A stretch of DNA of 64,000 nucleotides from Opitutaceae bacterium (GTDB taxonomy: Bacteria; Verrucomicrobiota; Verrucomicrobiia; Opitutales; Opitutaceae): contig JAEUGY010000097.1 of assembly GCA_016794625.1 (NCBI GenBank), positions 1-64,000 on the forward strand, given 5' to 3'. Within the stretch, counting starts at the first letter, position 1. Every line of letters starts with the position of its first letter. Shown piece after piece: positions 51,225 through 58,937 of the stretch. The position numbers were made by a program, and so were the translations under genes. The notes under the pieces are model-generated. The model searched no databases. It was not told where the DNA came from and saw only the letters and a list, made by a program, of their open reading frames with translations.

Positions 51225-52588
51225 TAGCCGGCCCGACGGGAAGGCGACTGCGCCGCCTGGGTCACCTGGCTCCTCTGTTCCTCGGCCTGGCCGCAGGGGG
51301 AACCGCCGGTTTTGGGGCGGAGGCGGCGGCGCCGGTGCCGCTCGTCTTCCAGCTCGATCTCGGGGTGAAGAATGCGCAGTTTGCGGGCCTGCTCTGGGCG
51401 GACCATCATGGGTGGTACCGGGAGGCGGGGCTGGAGGTTCGCATCGTGGCGGCCACGTCCGACCTCAATGTGGCCCGACGCGTGGCGGAGGGGCCCGCCA
51501 CGATTGGATCGATTGAGAGCGGGCTCTTTATTTCCGGACGCGCCGCCGGTTTGCCGTTGGTGGCGATCGGGACGATGTTCCAGGCGTCGCCCCTCTGTCT
51601 GATCAGTTTCACCGATCTGGGCATCAAGACCCCGGCGGATCTGGTGGGCAAGCGCGTTGCCATCCACGGCGACGGCCATGAGGCCCTGGCGACTGTGCTG
51701 GAGCGGGCGGGCATCCGCTCCCATCAGCTGACGATATCGGAAGCGCAGTATGGAAACGGTCCGCTGCTCCGGCGCGAGGTCGATGCGAAGCAGGGATACC
51801 TGATCGATGAATTCGTCGCCTTGCAGACAGCCGGTCATCCGGTCTCGGCCCTGTCCCTGCGCGATTTTGGCCACCAGGCGTACTCCCAAGTCTATTTTGT
51901 CTCCGAGTCCCTGCTCCGCAGTCAACGCGCGAGCTTGGTGCGCTTTCTTGAGGTGTCGAATCGGGGGTGGCGCGCAGCGCTTGCCGATGTGCCGGCGGCA
52001 GCCCGGCTGGTGGTGAATCGCTACGCTCCGGGGTTGGATCTCGCCTACCAGGAAGCCTCGTTGCGTTCCCTGGCTCCGCTGATCACCGCCGAAAGCCCCC
52101 GTGTAGGGACCATGCAGCTCGCCACGTGGCGGGCCAACCTCGAATCCTACCAGCGTTCCCACGCCGACAAACCGGTCGACGCCATGGAGCGCTGGCTTGA
52201 TTTCACCCTCGCGGAAGAAGCCAACCGCATCGCAGAATCAGCCGGCGGATCCGCCACCAATGCGGCCATTGTGCCGGTGTATGGGAAAATGAACGAAAAA
52301 CGTACGCTCATGAATGACGAAGAACTGGCGGCGGCCGTCGCCCAGCTCCCGGGCTGGAAAATCGAGGCGGGCAAACTGCGAAAGACATTTGTCCGTAAGA
52401 ACTTTCCGGCGGCGGTCGCGTTCATTCAATCCCTCGTGCCGGTGTGCGAGGAAATGGACCATCACCCGGAGATCTTCACCGTCTACAACAAGGTCAACCT
52501 GGCGTTGGTGAGCTTCGACGCGGGGAATCGTGTCACGGCAACGGACATCGAGCTGGCCCGGCGTATTGAAACGCTCTCGACACCCTGA
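51221..52588 (+). CDS. NMT1-type binding protein fused to pterin-4a-carbinolamine dehydratase (SBP3-PCD)
   Basis: 455 aa, one uninterrupted frame. Signal peptide about 1-36; NMT1/THI5-type binding domain about 38-335 (NAQFAGLLWADHHGWYREAG, VGKRVAIHGDGHEALATVLE, DAKQGYLIDEFVALQ). A linker (340-356) joins a pterin-4a-carbinolamine dehydratase domain at 364-455: LPGWKIEAGKLRKTF, EEMDHHPEIFTVYNKVNLAL with H414 and H415, and the conserved Asp in TATDIELARRI. The third active-site histidine of the family (THDAGG) is Phe here (F432). Internal ATGs at 52289 and 52310 could start a separate cytoplasmic dehydratase; without one, the enzyme would be exported. ATGA overlap with the previous gene; NTF2-like genes follow. 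Confidence 0.85.
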   Translation: MIAGPTGRRLRRLGHLAPLFLGLAAGGTAGFGAEAAAPVPLVFQLDLGVKNAQFAGLLWADHHGWYREAGLEVRIVAATSDLNVARRVAEGPATIGSIESGLFISGRAAGLPLVAIGTMFQASPLCLISFTDLGIKTPADLVGKRVAIHGDGHEALATVLERAGIRSHQLTISEAQYGNGPLLRREVDAKQGYLIDEFVALQTAGHPVSALSLRDFGHQAYSQVYFVSESLLRSQRASLVRFLEVSNRGWRAALADVPAAARLVVNRYAPGLDLAYQEASLRSLAPLITAESPRVGTMQLATWRANLESYQRSHADKPVDAMERWLDFTLAEEANRIAESAGGSATNAAIVPVYGKMNEKRTLMNDEELAAAVAQLPGWKIEAGKLRKTFVRKNFPAAVAFIQSLVPVCEEMDHHPEIFTVYNKVNLALVSFDAGNRVTATDIELARRIETLSTP

Positions 52589-52620
52589 CCCCTCCGCCTG
52601 GATCCAACCCGTCCCTTCTC

Positions 52621-53178
52621 ATGAAACCACACTCCTCTTCACCGTGTCGTGCGCTCCACCCCGGGTGGATGCTCGCTCTGCTCCTGCTCGTGTTTGCCCC
52701 GGCCGCTCCCGCGGCGCCCTCGGCGGCGGAGAAGGAGGCGTCCCGCGTCCTCATCCAGACCTTTCTCAAGTGCTGGGAGTCCGGCGACGCCGCCACGTTT
52801 GCGAGCCTGCTGCATCCCGACCTGGTCTTCGGTTATCCGGGTGGACGCATGGGGCGAGACGCCCTGGTGTCACTGTTTTCCGAGTACCGTAGGGCGAAGA
52901 AGGACATCAAGATCTACTTTGGCGACGTGTTCATCTCGGATGGCAAGAAACACTGCATCAACTACCAGTTTGCCGCGACGGACCGCGCCAGCGGTCGTCG
53001 ATTTGCCGTGGGAACGGGAGTGATGTGTGAGCTGGCGGACGGCAAGATCATCGGCTTCCGGGAGTATTGGGACACCCGCATTCCCGAAGCCCAGAAGCAG
53101 GGTGAACTCCCCCTCGACGAAGGCGTGGTCACCCCGTGGCCCGCCTCGGTCTGGCTGCGCAAGGAAACCATCAACTGA
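52621..53178 (+). CDS. secreted NTF2/SnoaL-like protein 1
   Basis: 185 aa. Signal peptide (ALHPGWMLALLLLVFAPAAP). The rest is a cone-shaped NTF2-like fold: VLIQTFLKCWESGDAATFAS, LLHPDLVFGYPGGRMGRDAL, YQFAATDRASGRRFAVGTGV and IIGFREYWDTR, whose FREYWD is the terminal strand signature of SnoaL-type proteins. These bind small hydrophobic ligands or act as isomerases/cyclases; no catalytic residues can be named. It is 32 bases after SBP3-PCD and 8 bases before the second NTF2-like gene. Confidence 0.82.
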   Translation: MKPHSSSPCRALHPGWMLALLLLVFAPAAPAAPSAAEKEASRVLIQTFLKCWESGDAATFASLLHPDLVFGYPGGRMGRDALVSLFSEYRRAKKDIKIYFGDVFISDGKKHCINYQFAATDRASGRRFAVGTGVMCELADGKIIGFREYWDTRIPEAQKQGELPLDEGVVTPWPASVWLRKETIN

Positions 53179-53186
53179 TTTTGCCC

Positions 53187-53717
53187 ATGACCTTCCTCCA
53201 CCGACTTCTTGTCCTCCCGGTTGCACTTGCGCTGGGTGGCACCGCCTTCGCGCAGACCACGGAACCGAAACCCATGAAGGTGATGACCAACCTCGCCTCC
53301 GAGTGGATCCCTCTCTACGGGGAAACCTGGTGGGACTACTATCATCCCGATTGGGAAGGCTTCTTCCCCGGCGGTCGATCAAACCGCTTCCATGAACTCT
53401 ACCTTGCGAAGGTGCGCCGGAACAATCCCCTGACCGTGGACTGGCGCATCTTCAACCGGAAGTATGTCTATGACGGCTCCTGGTTCGCGGTGGAGTGGTT
53501 TTATCGCGCCACCCACGTGGAGGATGGGTTCCAGCAATGGGAAGCGACCCTCGGCATTGGACGGATCAAGGAAGGAAAAATGGTGCTGTGGACCGAGTAT
53601 TTTGATGACAACGTCGGCAACCTCCAGCGCGTCGGCCTGATGCCCTTTTACGAGCCCGACGAAGCGATCATGCCCTGGCCGAAGGGCGCGGTGCTGAAGC
53701 TGCCCTACCGGCCCTGA
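53187..53717 (+). CDS. secreted NTF2/SnoaL-like protein 2
   Basis: 176 aa. Signal peptide MTFLHRLLVLPVALALGGTA with cleavage after TAFA. WWDYYHPDWEGFFPGGRSNR, VYDGSWFAVEWFYRATHVED, ATLGIGRIKEGKMVLWTEYF and MPFYEPDEAIMPWPKGAVLK show an NTF2-like domain with many Trp, Tyr and Phe residues. WTEYFDDNVG corresponds to the FREYWDT strand of the preceding paralogue, and both end in a TPWPASV/MPWPKGAV block. The two proteins may form a heterodimer around one periplasmic ligand; this is inference. Confidence 0.8.
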   Translation: MTFLHRLLVLPVALALGGTAFAQTTEPKPMKVMTNLASEWIPLYGETWWDYYHPDWEGFFPGGRSNRFHELYLAKVRRNNPLTVDWRIFNRKYVYDGSWFAVEWFYRATHVEDGFQQWEATLGIGRIKEGKMVLWTEYFDDNVGNLQRVGLMPFYEPDEAIMPWPKGAVLKLPYRP

Positions 53718-53732
53718 AGGAAGCGGAAGCAG

Positions 53733-53832
53733 GAGGTCGCGCGCTCCGACGTGCGACCTCGTATGAGGGGAAGAGAGAACGGGACCAGGGGCAGGTTCAC
53801 CTGTGGGCAGCGGGGGTCCGACCCTTGCCTGA
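53733..53832. repeat. convergent intergenic stem-loops, REP-like
   Basis: Three nested or adjacent inverted repeats lie between the convergent NTF2 and ecfT genes: GAGGTCGC/GCGACCTC (53733-53760), CAGGT-TC-ACCTG (about 53792-53803) and GGGT-CCG-ACCC (about 53816-53826), with GGACC/GGTCC able to pair around the second. No T run is present. It may end transcription from both sides or be a dispersed palindromic element. Confidence 0.5.
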
Positions 53833-53833
53833 C

Positions 53834-54682
53834 CTAAAGGGTGACGAAACGACCGAGACCGGTCGTCAGTTCCACGATCACGGCCGCGACTACGGCGGCC
53901 GCGCTGAGCACAATGGTGATCCATCCGGCGGCGCCCAATTCGGGCGAGTGTAAGTAGGTGCGATCGGACCGTCCCGAAAAGGCGCGGGATTGCAGCACGA
54001 CCTCGATCTGCTGGGCCTTGTGCATCGCACTCAGGATGACCGGTACGGCGATCCGGCCGTACGTACGGACCCGTTCCAGCGGCCCCATGGTTTCCAACGC
54101 GAATCCCCGCAGGCGCTGCGTCTCCCGGACGGCCTGGATTTCGTCAAAGATGAGTGGAAAGAAGCGCAGCGTGGACGAAATCAGGAAAGCGAACTTGAAG
54201 GGTATGCGCAGACGAACGAGGCCGACCACCCATTGGTTCGGATCGGTGGTAAAGACACAGAGGGGCACCAGAAGCAGAAAGGTGAGACTCTTGCCCACGG
54301 CGGTGGCTCCGTAGAGCAGTCCTTCCTTGGAAAGTACCATGCCTCCGACCACCCACCACGGCTCCGGCACCGCGATGAGGGCGGTGAGCTGTTCCTGTCC
54401 CGTCAGCCGCAGGACATACTGCTGATTGAAGAAACCGTGGGTGCCGAGCAGCAGCACGAAGAAGGGAGACATCACCCGCAGGACGAACGCGAGATAGGAC
54501 CCTGAAATGCCTGCCGCCCGACAGCCGGCGAGCACGATCAGCGCGAGACCGACGGTGAATCGAACATCGTCCCACAGGATGGCAAGGCAGCTGGCGGCGA
54601 CAAAAATCGCGGCCTTGGCCCGGAAGTCGAGGGCGACGAATCCGGTCGAACGGCCCACGGAGTGCAGCGTGGGCGAGGTCAC
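53834..54682 (-). CDS. ECF transporter transmembrane component T
   Basis: 282 aa with several membrane helices (KAAIFVAASCLAILWDDVRF, LAFVLRVMSPFFVLLLGTHG, GATAVGKSLTFLLLVPLC, IVLSAAAVVAAVIVELTTGL). The cytoplasmic coupling segments ETQRLRGFALETMGPLERVR and EVVLQSRAFSGRSDRTYL correspond to the two Ala-Arg-Gly-type coupling helices that contact the ATPases. It links the ATPase to the S component in vitamin uptake. The start is GTG at 54682 overlapping the stop of the ATPase gene (GTGA). Last gene of the leftward six-gene unit. Confidence 0.9.
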   Translation of the reverse strand: MTSPTLHSVGRSTGFVALDFRAKAAIFVAASCLAILWDDVRFTVGLALIVLAGCRAAGISGSYLAFVLRVMSPFFVLLLGTHGFFNQQYVLRLTGQEQLTALIAVPEPWWVVGGMVLSKEGLLYGATAVGKSLTFLLLVPLCVFTTDPNQWVVGLVRLRIPFKFAFLISSTLRFFPLIFDEIQAVRETQRLRGFALETMGPLERVRTYGRIAVPVILSAMHKAQQIEVVLQSRAFSGRSDRTYLHSPELGAAGWITIVLSAAAVVAAVIVELTTGLGRFVTL

Positions 54683-56400
54683 GGCGTGCTCCCTTGGCTG
54701 GTCGGGTGCGCACCGTAGAGCCCGGCGAGTTCTTCCGGCGTGAAGGTTCGCAGTCGGTCATCCGCCGCGCGGGCGAGGGCCACAGCGTGGGTAGGCTGCA
54801 GATCCGTCGACGCCAGCGCCTCGAGGTCGTGAAATGCCGTGCGGAGCGACGCGTCCAGCACGAGCCGCCCGCCGCGCAGCAAGATCGCCCGGTTGGCGTA
54901 GCCTGGAAGAAGAGACAGGTGGTGCGTCACCAGAATCACGGTCCGCCCTTCCTGGTTCAGCCGGCGCGTGAGATCGAGAATGGCCCTCGCACCCTCGTCG
55001 TCCTGCCCGGTCGTGGGCTCATCGAACACCAGAATCTCCGGCTCAAGGGCGAGCACCGCGGCGATGACGACACGGGCCCGGTCGCCGCGGGAGAGGGAGA
55101 ACGGATGGCGATGCCGCAGAGGCAGCAGTCCAAGCGAATCCAGGACAGTGTGGATTCGACGCTCCCGTTCGCCCGGTGGCAGCGAAAGCACCCGCAGGGA
55201 AAAACCGACCTCGGCCTCGACGGTCGCGTTGAAAAGTTGCCGATCCGGGTTTTGCGGAACATAGCCAACGCGCTGTGCAAGTTCCGGCGCCGAGTAGGTG
55301 GCAAGCAGGGCGCCGTCGATGCGCACCGACCCTTCCGTCGGCTGCAACAGGTGGAGGAAGTGGCGCAGCAGCGTGCTCTTCCCGGCGCCGTTCTGACCCA
55401 GGACGGCGAGATAGTCCCGACGATGGACCTCGAGCGTGAGGTCGGTGAGCGCCCGGGTTCCATCCGCGTACACATGTGAGACGCGATCGAGCGAGAGGAT
55501 CGGCACCCCGGACTGAGCCGGCGTCGCGACCGGAGGATCGAACGGGCGGGGCGCAGGCAGGTGTTTGATCTGCTCCAGGCCCACCTCCAGCCGGATCGGC
55601 GGAGCCAACCGGGTCGCGCCGCGCTCGGCCAGCTGCGCGAAGGTGACGGTGACGCCCGGAGGCCGGATCGAGTTCCGGGAAAGGAGCGGCAGGTCGCGAT
55701 ACACGTCCTCGGGCGGCGCATCGGCGACAACCCGGCCCCCGGCGAGGACCACCAGACGCTGCACGGTGGCGGCCATCTCCTCCGGAGCGTGACCCGTGAT
55801 GAGAAAAGCGATACCGTACTGGGCATTGAGTTCGCGGATGAGCGCAAACACCCCGAGTGCGCTCCGGGGATCCAGCTGCGACGTGGGCTCGTCCAGCACC
55901 ATGAGACGCGGTCGTGTCGCAAAAGCAGCGGCCAAGGCCAGACGCTGCTGCTGTCCCCCGGAGAGGGTGTGCGGATGCCGGGCCCGCAACGCGGACAGCC
56001 CGACCGCGGCCAGCGCCGTCTCGATGCGGAGCACGATCTCGGCCCGCGGCACGCGGAGGTTCTCCAAGGCGAAGGCGATCTCCTGTTCGACCGTGGCGGC
56101 GATCAGCTGGGCGGAAGGATCCTGCAGCACGAGCGCGACCCCGGCCGCCTGTTCGTGGATCGGATGGTCCAGCGTGTCCCTTCCCTCCACGAGCAGCCGG
56201 CCGTAAAACCGACCGCCGAAGAATTGGGGCACCGTGCCGTTCAGGGCGAGGCAGAGCGTGGTTTTGCCCGAGCCTGTCGCACCCGTCAGTCCGACGATTT
56301 CCCCGGCCCGGATATCCAGATCGACATCCAGCAAGGCCGGCCGTTCCGACCGCGGGTATTCGTAGGAGACCTGACGAAAGGAGACGAGCGGGACCGGCAT
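54679..56400 (-). CDS. ECF transporter ATPase, fused A-A' subunits
   Basis: 573 aa with two ABC domains. First: Walker A GLTGATGSGKTTLCLALNG, Q-loop VALVLQDPSAQLI, signature TLSGGQQQRLALAAAFAT, Walker B LMVLDEPTSQLD. Second (from about residue 305): Walker A VLGQNGAGKSTLLRHFLHL, RVGYVPQNPDRQLFNATVEA, signature FSLSRGDRARVVIAAVLALE, Walker B ILVFDEPTTGQDDEG and switch region VILVTHHLSLLPGYA. The second signature reads LSRGD in place of LSGGQ, so the two sites may be unequal. In many ECF systems A and A' are separate genes; here they are one polypeptide. ATG at 56400, 19 bases after the S-component stop. Confidence 0.94.
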   Translation of the reverse strand: MPVPLVSFRQVSYEYPRSERPALLDVDLDIRAGEIVGLTGATGSGKTTLCLALNGTVPQFFGGRFYGRLLVEGRDTLDHPIHEQAAGVALVLQDPSAQLIAATVEQEIAFALENLRVPRAEIVLRIETALAAVGLSALRARHPHTLSGGQQQRLALAAAFATRPRLMVLDEPTSQLDPRSALGVFALIRELNAQYGIAFLITGHAPEEMAATVQRLVVLAGGRVVADAPPEDVYRDLPLLSRNSIRPPGVTVTFAQLAERGATRLAPPIRLEVGLEQIKHLPAPRPFDPPVATPAQSGVPILSLDRVSHVYADGTRALTDLTLEVHRRDYLAVLGQNGAGKSTLLRHFLHLLQPTEGSVRIDGALLATYSAPELAQRVGYVPQNPDRQLFNATVEAEVGFSLRVLSLPPGERERRIHTVLDSLGLLPLRHRHPFSLSRGDRARVVIAAVLALEPEILVFDEPTTGQDDEGARAILDLTRRLNQEGRTVILVTHHLSLLPGYANRAILLRGGRLVLDASLRTAFHDLEALASTDLQPTHAVALARAADDRLRTFTPEELAGLYGAHPTSQGSTP

Positions 56401-56419
56401 GACCGTGGCGTGACCGCTG

Positions 56420-57250
56420 CTAGTAGCGTGCGTCCCGGGGCTTCACGAGCGACATGGAGCGCAGCCCGGCGATGACGCCGGTGCCGATGACCGCCCCGAT
56501 CCCACTCCGCGCCGCCTGTTCGAGCGGAATGATGCCCGCGAAAAACACGAACAGTTCATCCGGCCAGTTGAGGATCAGATATCCCATCATGGACTCCCCG
56601 AACATCATCAGACTGGCGGCCATCCAGGTGCCGAGGAAGAGGCCGAGCGCCACGCGGCGCAGATCAGGGCTGGCGATCAGACCCCCGATCCAGCGACGGG
56701 TCGGCAGGAGAAAACCGACGATCGCGATCAGGTGGGTCAGGTACGCGGCCACGAAGACGCCGGGACGCACACCATTGGTGAACACCGCATGCCGGACGAA
56801 GATCACCACCTCGAGCACAATCACCACCGCCAGCAGTCCGGTCAGACGACGATGAGTGCGTTGCCGGGTGATGACGCCGGCGAACAGGGCCCCGCTCGCC
56901 GCCCCGCCGACGGTGATCCAAGGGATCCCGGCGGTGTGGGGGGCGAGGAAGATGCCGATCAGGGAACCGACGCCGCTCGCGGTGGCGCCGGCCCAGGGGC
57001 CGAGCAGCCAGCCGGTGAGCGAATAGACGCCCTGCGCCATGGGGAAGCCATTGCCGGCCGAGAGGGCGACCGAGAACGGGATGAAGGACAGCACCGCCAC
57101 CACCGATGCGAGCACGATCACCGACGCCACCGGCGCGCCGCCGATTTGGGCGGTGCCGTGGAACACCACCGTCCTGAGTTCGCCGCTGGGCACGGACGAC
57201 GGTTCGGCGATGGACGCGGCCGGTCCGGGTGTGCTGCGATCGCCACTCAT
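56420..57250 (-). CDS. ECF transporter substrate-specific component S
   Basis: 276 aa. After a polar 40-residue N-terminus there are about six helices: VIVLASVVAVLSFIPFSVAL, MAQGVYSLTGWLLGPWAGAT, GASGVGSLIGIFLAPHTAG-like segment, LLAVVIVLEVVIFVRHAVFT, VFVAAYLTHLIAIVGFLLPT and LGLFLGTWMAASLMMFGES. S components bind the vitamin or precursor directly. Sequence alone does not identify the ligand; gene context favours a nitrogen heterocycle. The ATG at 57250 overlaps the TGA of the upstream amidohydrolase gene. Confidence 0.85.
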   Translation of the reverse strand: MSGDRSTPGPAASIAEPSSVPSGELRTVVFHGTAQIGGAPVASVIVLASVVAVLSFIPFSVALSAGNGFPMAQGVYSLTGWLLGPWAGATASGVGSLIGIFLAPHTAGIPWITVGGAASGALFAGVITRQRTHRRLTGLLAVVIVLEVVIFVRHAVFTNGVRPGVFVAAYLTHLIAIVGFLLPTRRWIGGLIASPDLRRVALGLFLGTWMAASLMMFGESMMGYLILNWPDELFVFFAGIIPLEQAARSGIGAVIGTGVIAGLRSMSLVKPRDARY

Positions 57251-58131
57251 GGCCACCGCAGCAGCCGGCTCGCGTTGCCTCCGAGCACGAGGTCCAGTTC
57301 CGCCGGGGTCAGTCCGGATGTGAGGGCGTCAGCGAGATCGAGCCGGAACGTGGGCACCTTTTCGATGGAGGGATGGGTGAACAGGGGATAATCCGTGCCC
57401 CACAGGATGCGATCCGGTCCGATCATGTCGCAAACAGAACGATACACCGACTTGTCGTAGAGCAGGGGCGACGCCGCGGTGTCGTAGTACACGTTGCGCA
57501 GAAGACGTCCGAGACGACGATTGAGTTCGTAGAAAGGAATGCCCCCGCCCCAGTGGGCGAAGATGAAGGTGTTGTCTGGAAAGTCCTTCACGAGCTCGAT
57601 GTACGGTTCGAGCGGGGTGGCCTTGACGCAGGAGCCGGGGGTGATGGCGAGCGGATCGGTGACGTGCAGGTTCACCGGCACCGCGTACTCACGGGCCAGG
57701 GCGAGCAGACGGCTCCAGGCTTCGTCCTTGAAGGTGAAACTCTGGGCCTGAGGCAGCAGTTCACCCAATCCGCGCAAGCCGGCGTCAAGGGCCCGCCGTG
57801 TGGCCTCCAGTGCGCCGGGGGCGCCCGGTTTGACGGCAGCGAAACCGGCCAGTCGATCCGGGTGGCGGCCGATCCAGTCGATGAACCAGCTGTTCTGCAA
57901 TTCAGCCGTGGCTTGATTTTCCCAATACCAACCGAGCATGACGGCCCGGTCCACCCCGGCCGCATCCATGTCGCGGATCAGCTCATCGACCGTGGCCCAA
58001 CCCTGCAAGGTCGGCTGGTGTGGCGGAGCGACGCAGTACGTCCACCACGGCTCCCGGTGTGCGTCCCCCCACGCGGTAGGGTCGGCGAAGACCGAGGCCG
58101 GATACATGTGGATGTGGGAGTCGATGACCAT
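57247..58131 (-). CDS. amidohydrolase C (Amidohydro_2/ACMSD-like)
   Basis: 294 aa. It begins MVIDSHIHMYPASVF with H6/H8 metal ligands; AVPVNLHVTDPLAI provides the next His, FIFAHWGGGIPFYEL the second barrel His, and ILWGTDYPLFTHPS the catalytic Asp. This pattern is PF04909, which includes decarboxylases (ACMSD, gamma-resorcylate) and lactonases. GNASRLLRWP is the usual end. Cytoplasmic. It is coupled to the ECF S gene by a 4-base overlap, so it probably acts on the imported compound or its product. Confidence 0.88.
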   Translation of the reverse strand: MVIDSHIHMYPASVFADPTAWGDAHREPWWTYCVAPPHQPTLQGWATVDELIRDMDAAGVDRAVMLGWYWENQATAELQNSWFIDWIGRHPDRLAGFAAVKPGAPGALEATRRALDAGLRGLGELLPQAQSFTFKDEAWSRLLALAREYAVPVNLHVTDPLAITPGSCVKATPLEPYIELVKDFPDNTFIFAHWGGGIPFYELNRRLGRLLRNVYYDTAASPLLYDKSVYRSVCDMIGPDRILWGTDYPLFTHPSIEKVPTFRLDLADALTSGLTPAELDLVLGGNASRLLRWP

Positions 58132-58149
58132 GGGGTGAGCTTGGCAGAA

Positions 58150-58917
58150 TCAGCGGTGGCTGTCACCTGCGGCGTCGGCCAGCGCCTGCAGGAACGGAGT
58201 CAGCTCGGCCATGGCCGCATAGTCCACGCCCTTGCGCCGCAGGGTGGCGAAATCGCCGAGGGCAAACGCGGCACCGCGCCGGCCGTGTGCGATTTCGACC
58301 GAGCTGATGGCCCGGTAGAGCGTCTTGGCGGCTTCGAGTTGCCCGACAAAGGCGAGACCGTGGGCCAGGTTGATTTTATGGATGGCGGACTGGGGCTCGG
58401 CGTGCAGCCCGAGGAGGGCCTCGGTGATGACGCGATCCGGCTTTTTCATGTAGAGGTAAAGCTCGGCGCTATAGGCCCGAAAGCCGGGATAGTCCGGTTC
58501 AAGACGCAGGACCGTGGCATAGTCGGCCTCGCAGGCGGCAAAATTCCCCTCGATCAATCGATAGGCCAGATCCCCGCGATAGAGATAGGCGCGGGCACAG
58601 GTGGGGTCGGCGGCGACCGCGGCTTTGAAGTCAGCGGCGGCGGCGGTCAGGTCCTTGGCGCCAAAATGCGCGAAGGCTCGTTCCAGATAGCCCTCGGCTG
58701 CGTGGGGATGGAGGGCGATGGCGGCGCTTGCCTCGCGCACGGCCACGACGAAGTCCTTTTTCGATCTCGCCTCCATGCTCAAGGCGAGGTGCGCCACGGC
58801 GTCACCGGAACCGGCGGCGCCCGAGACCGAGGTCAGCGCGCCGAGGAGAAACCCGTGCCAGAGGACCCGGCGCGTGGCGCGGACGGCTTGGAGGGACAGG
58901 CGGAGAAGGGAGGCCAT
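58150..58917 (-). CDS. secreted TPR-repeat protein
   Basis: 255 aa from ATG 58917. Signal peptide with a basic start (MASLLRLSLQAVRATRRVLW, then HGFLLGALTSVSGAA). The mature protein is made of tetratricopeptide repeats (AIALHPHAAEGYLERAFAHF, AVAADPTCARAYLYRGDLAY, VLRLEPDYPGFRAYSAELYL). A GTG at 58941 overlaps the upstream amidohydrolase stop as GTGA and could be the true, coupled start, adding eight residues. It probably scaffolds periplasmic partners of the locus; the partners are unknown. Confidence 0.8.
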   Translation of the reverse strand: MASLLRLSLQAVRATRRVLWHGFLLGALTSVSGAAGSGDAVAHLALSMEARSKKDFVVAVREASAAIALHPHAAEGYLERAFAHFGAKDLTAAAADFKAAVAADPTCARAYLYRGDLAYRLIEGNFAACEADYATVLRLEPDYPGFRAYSAELYLYMKKPDRVITEALLGLHAEPQSAIHKINLAHGLAFVGQLEAAKTLYRAISSVEIAHGRRGAAFALGDFATLRRKGVDYAAMAELTPFLQALADAAGDSHR

Positions 58918-58937
58918 GCGTTTGGGGGGGCGAATGA

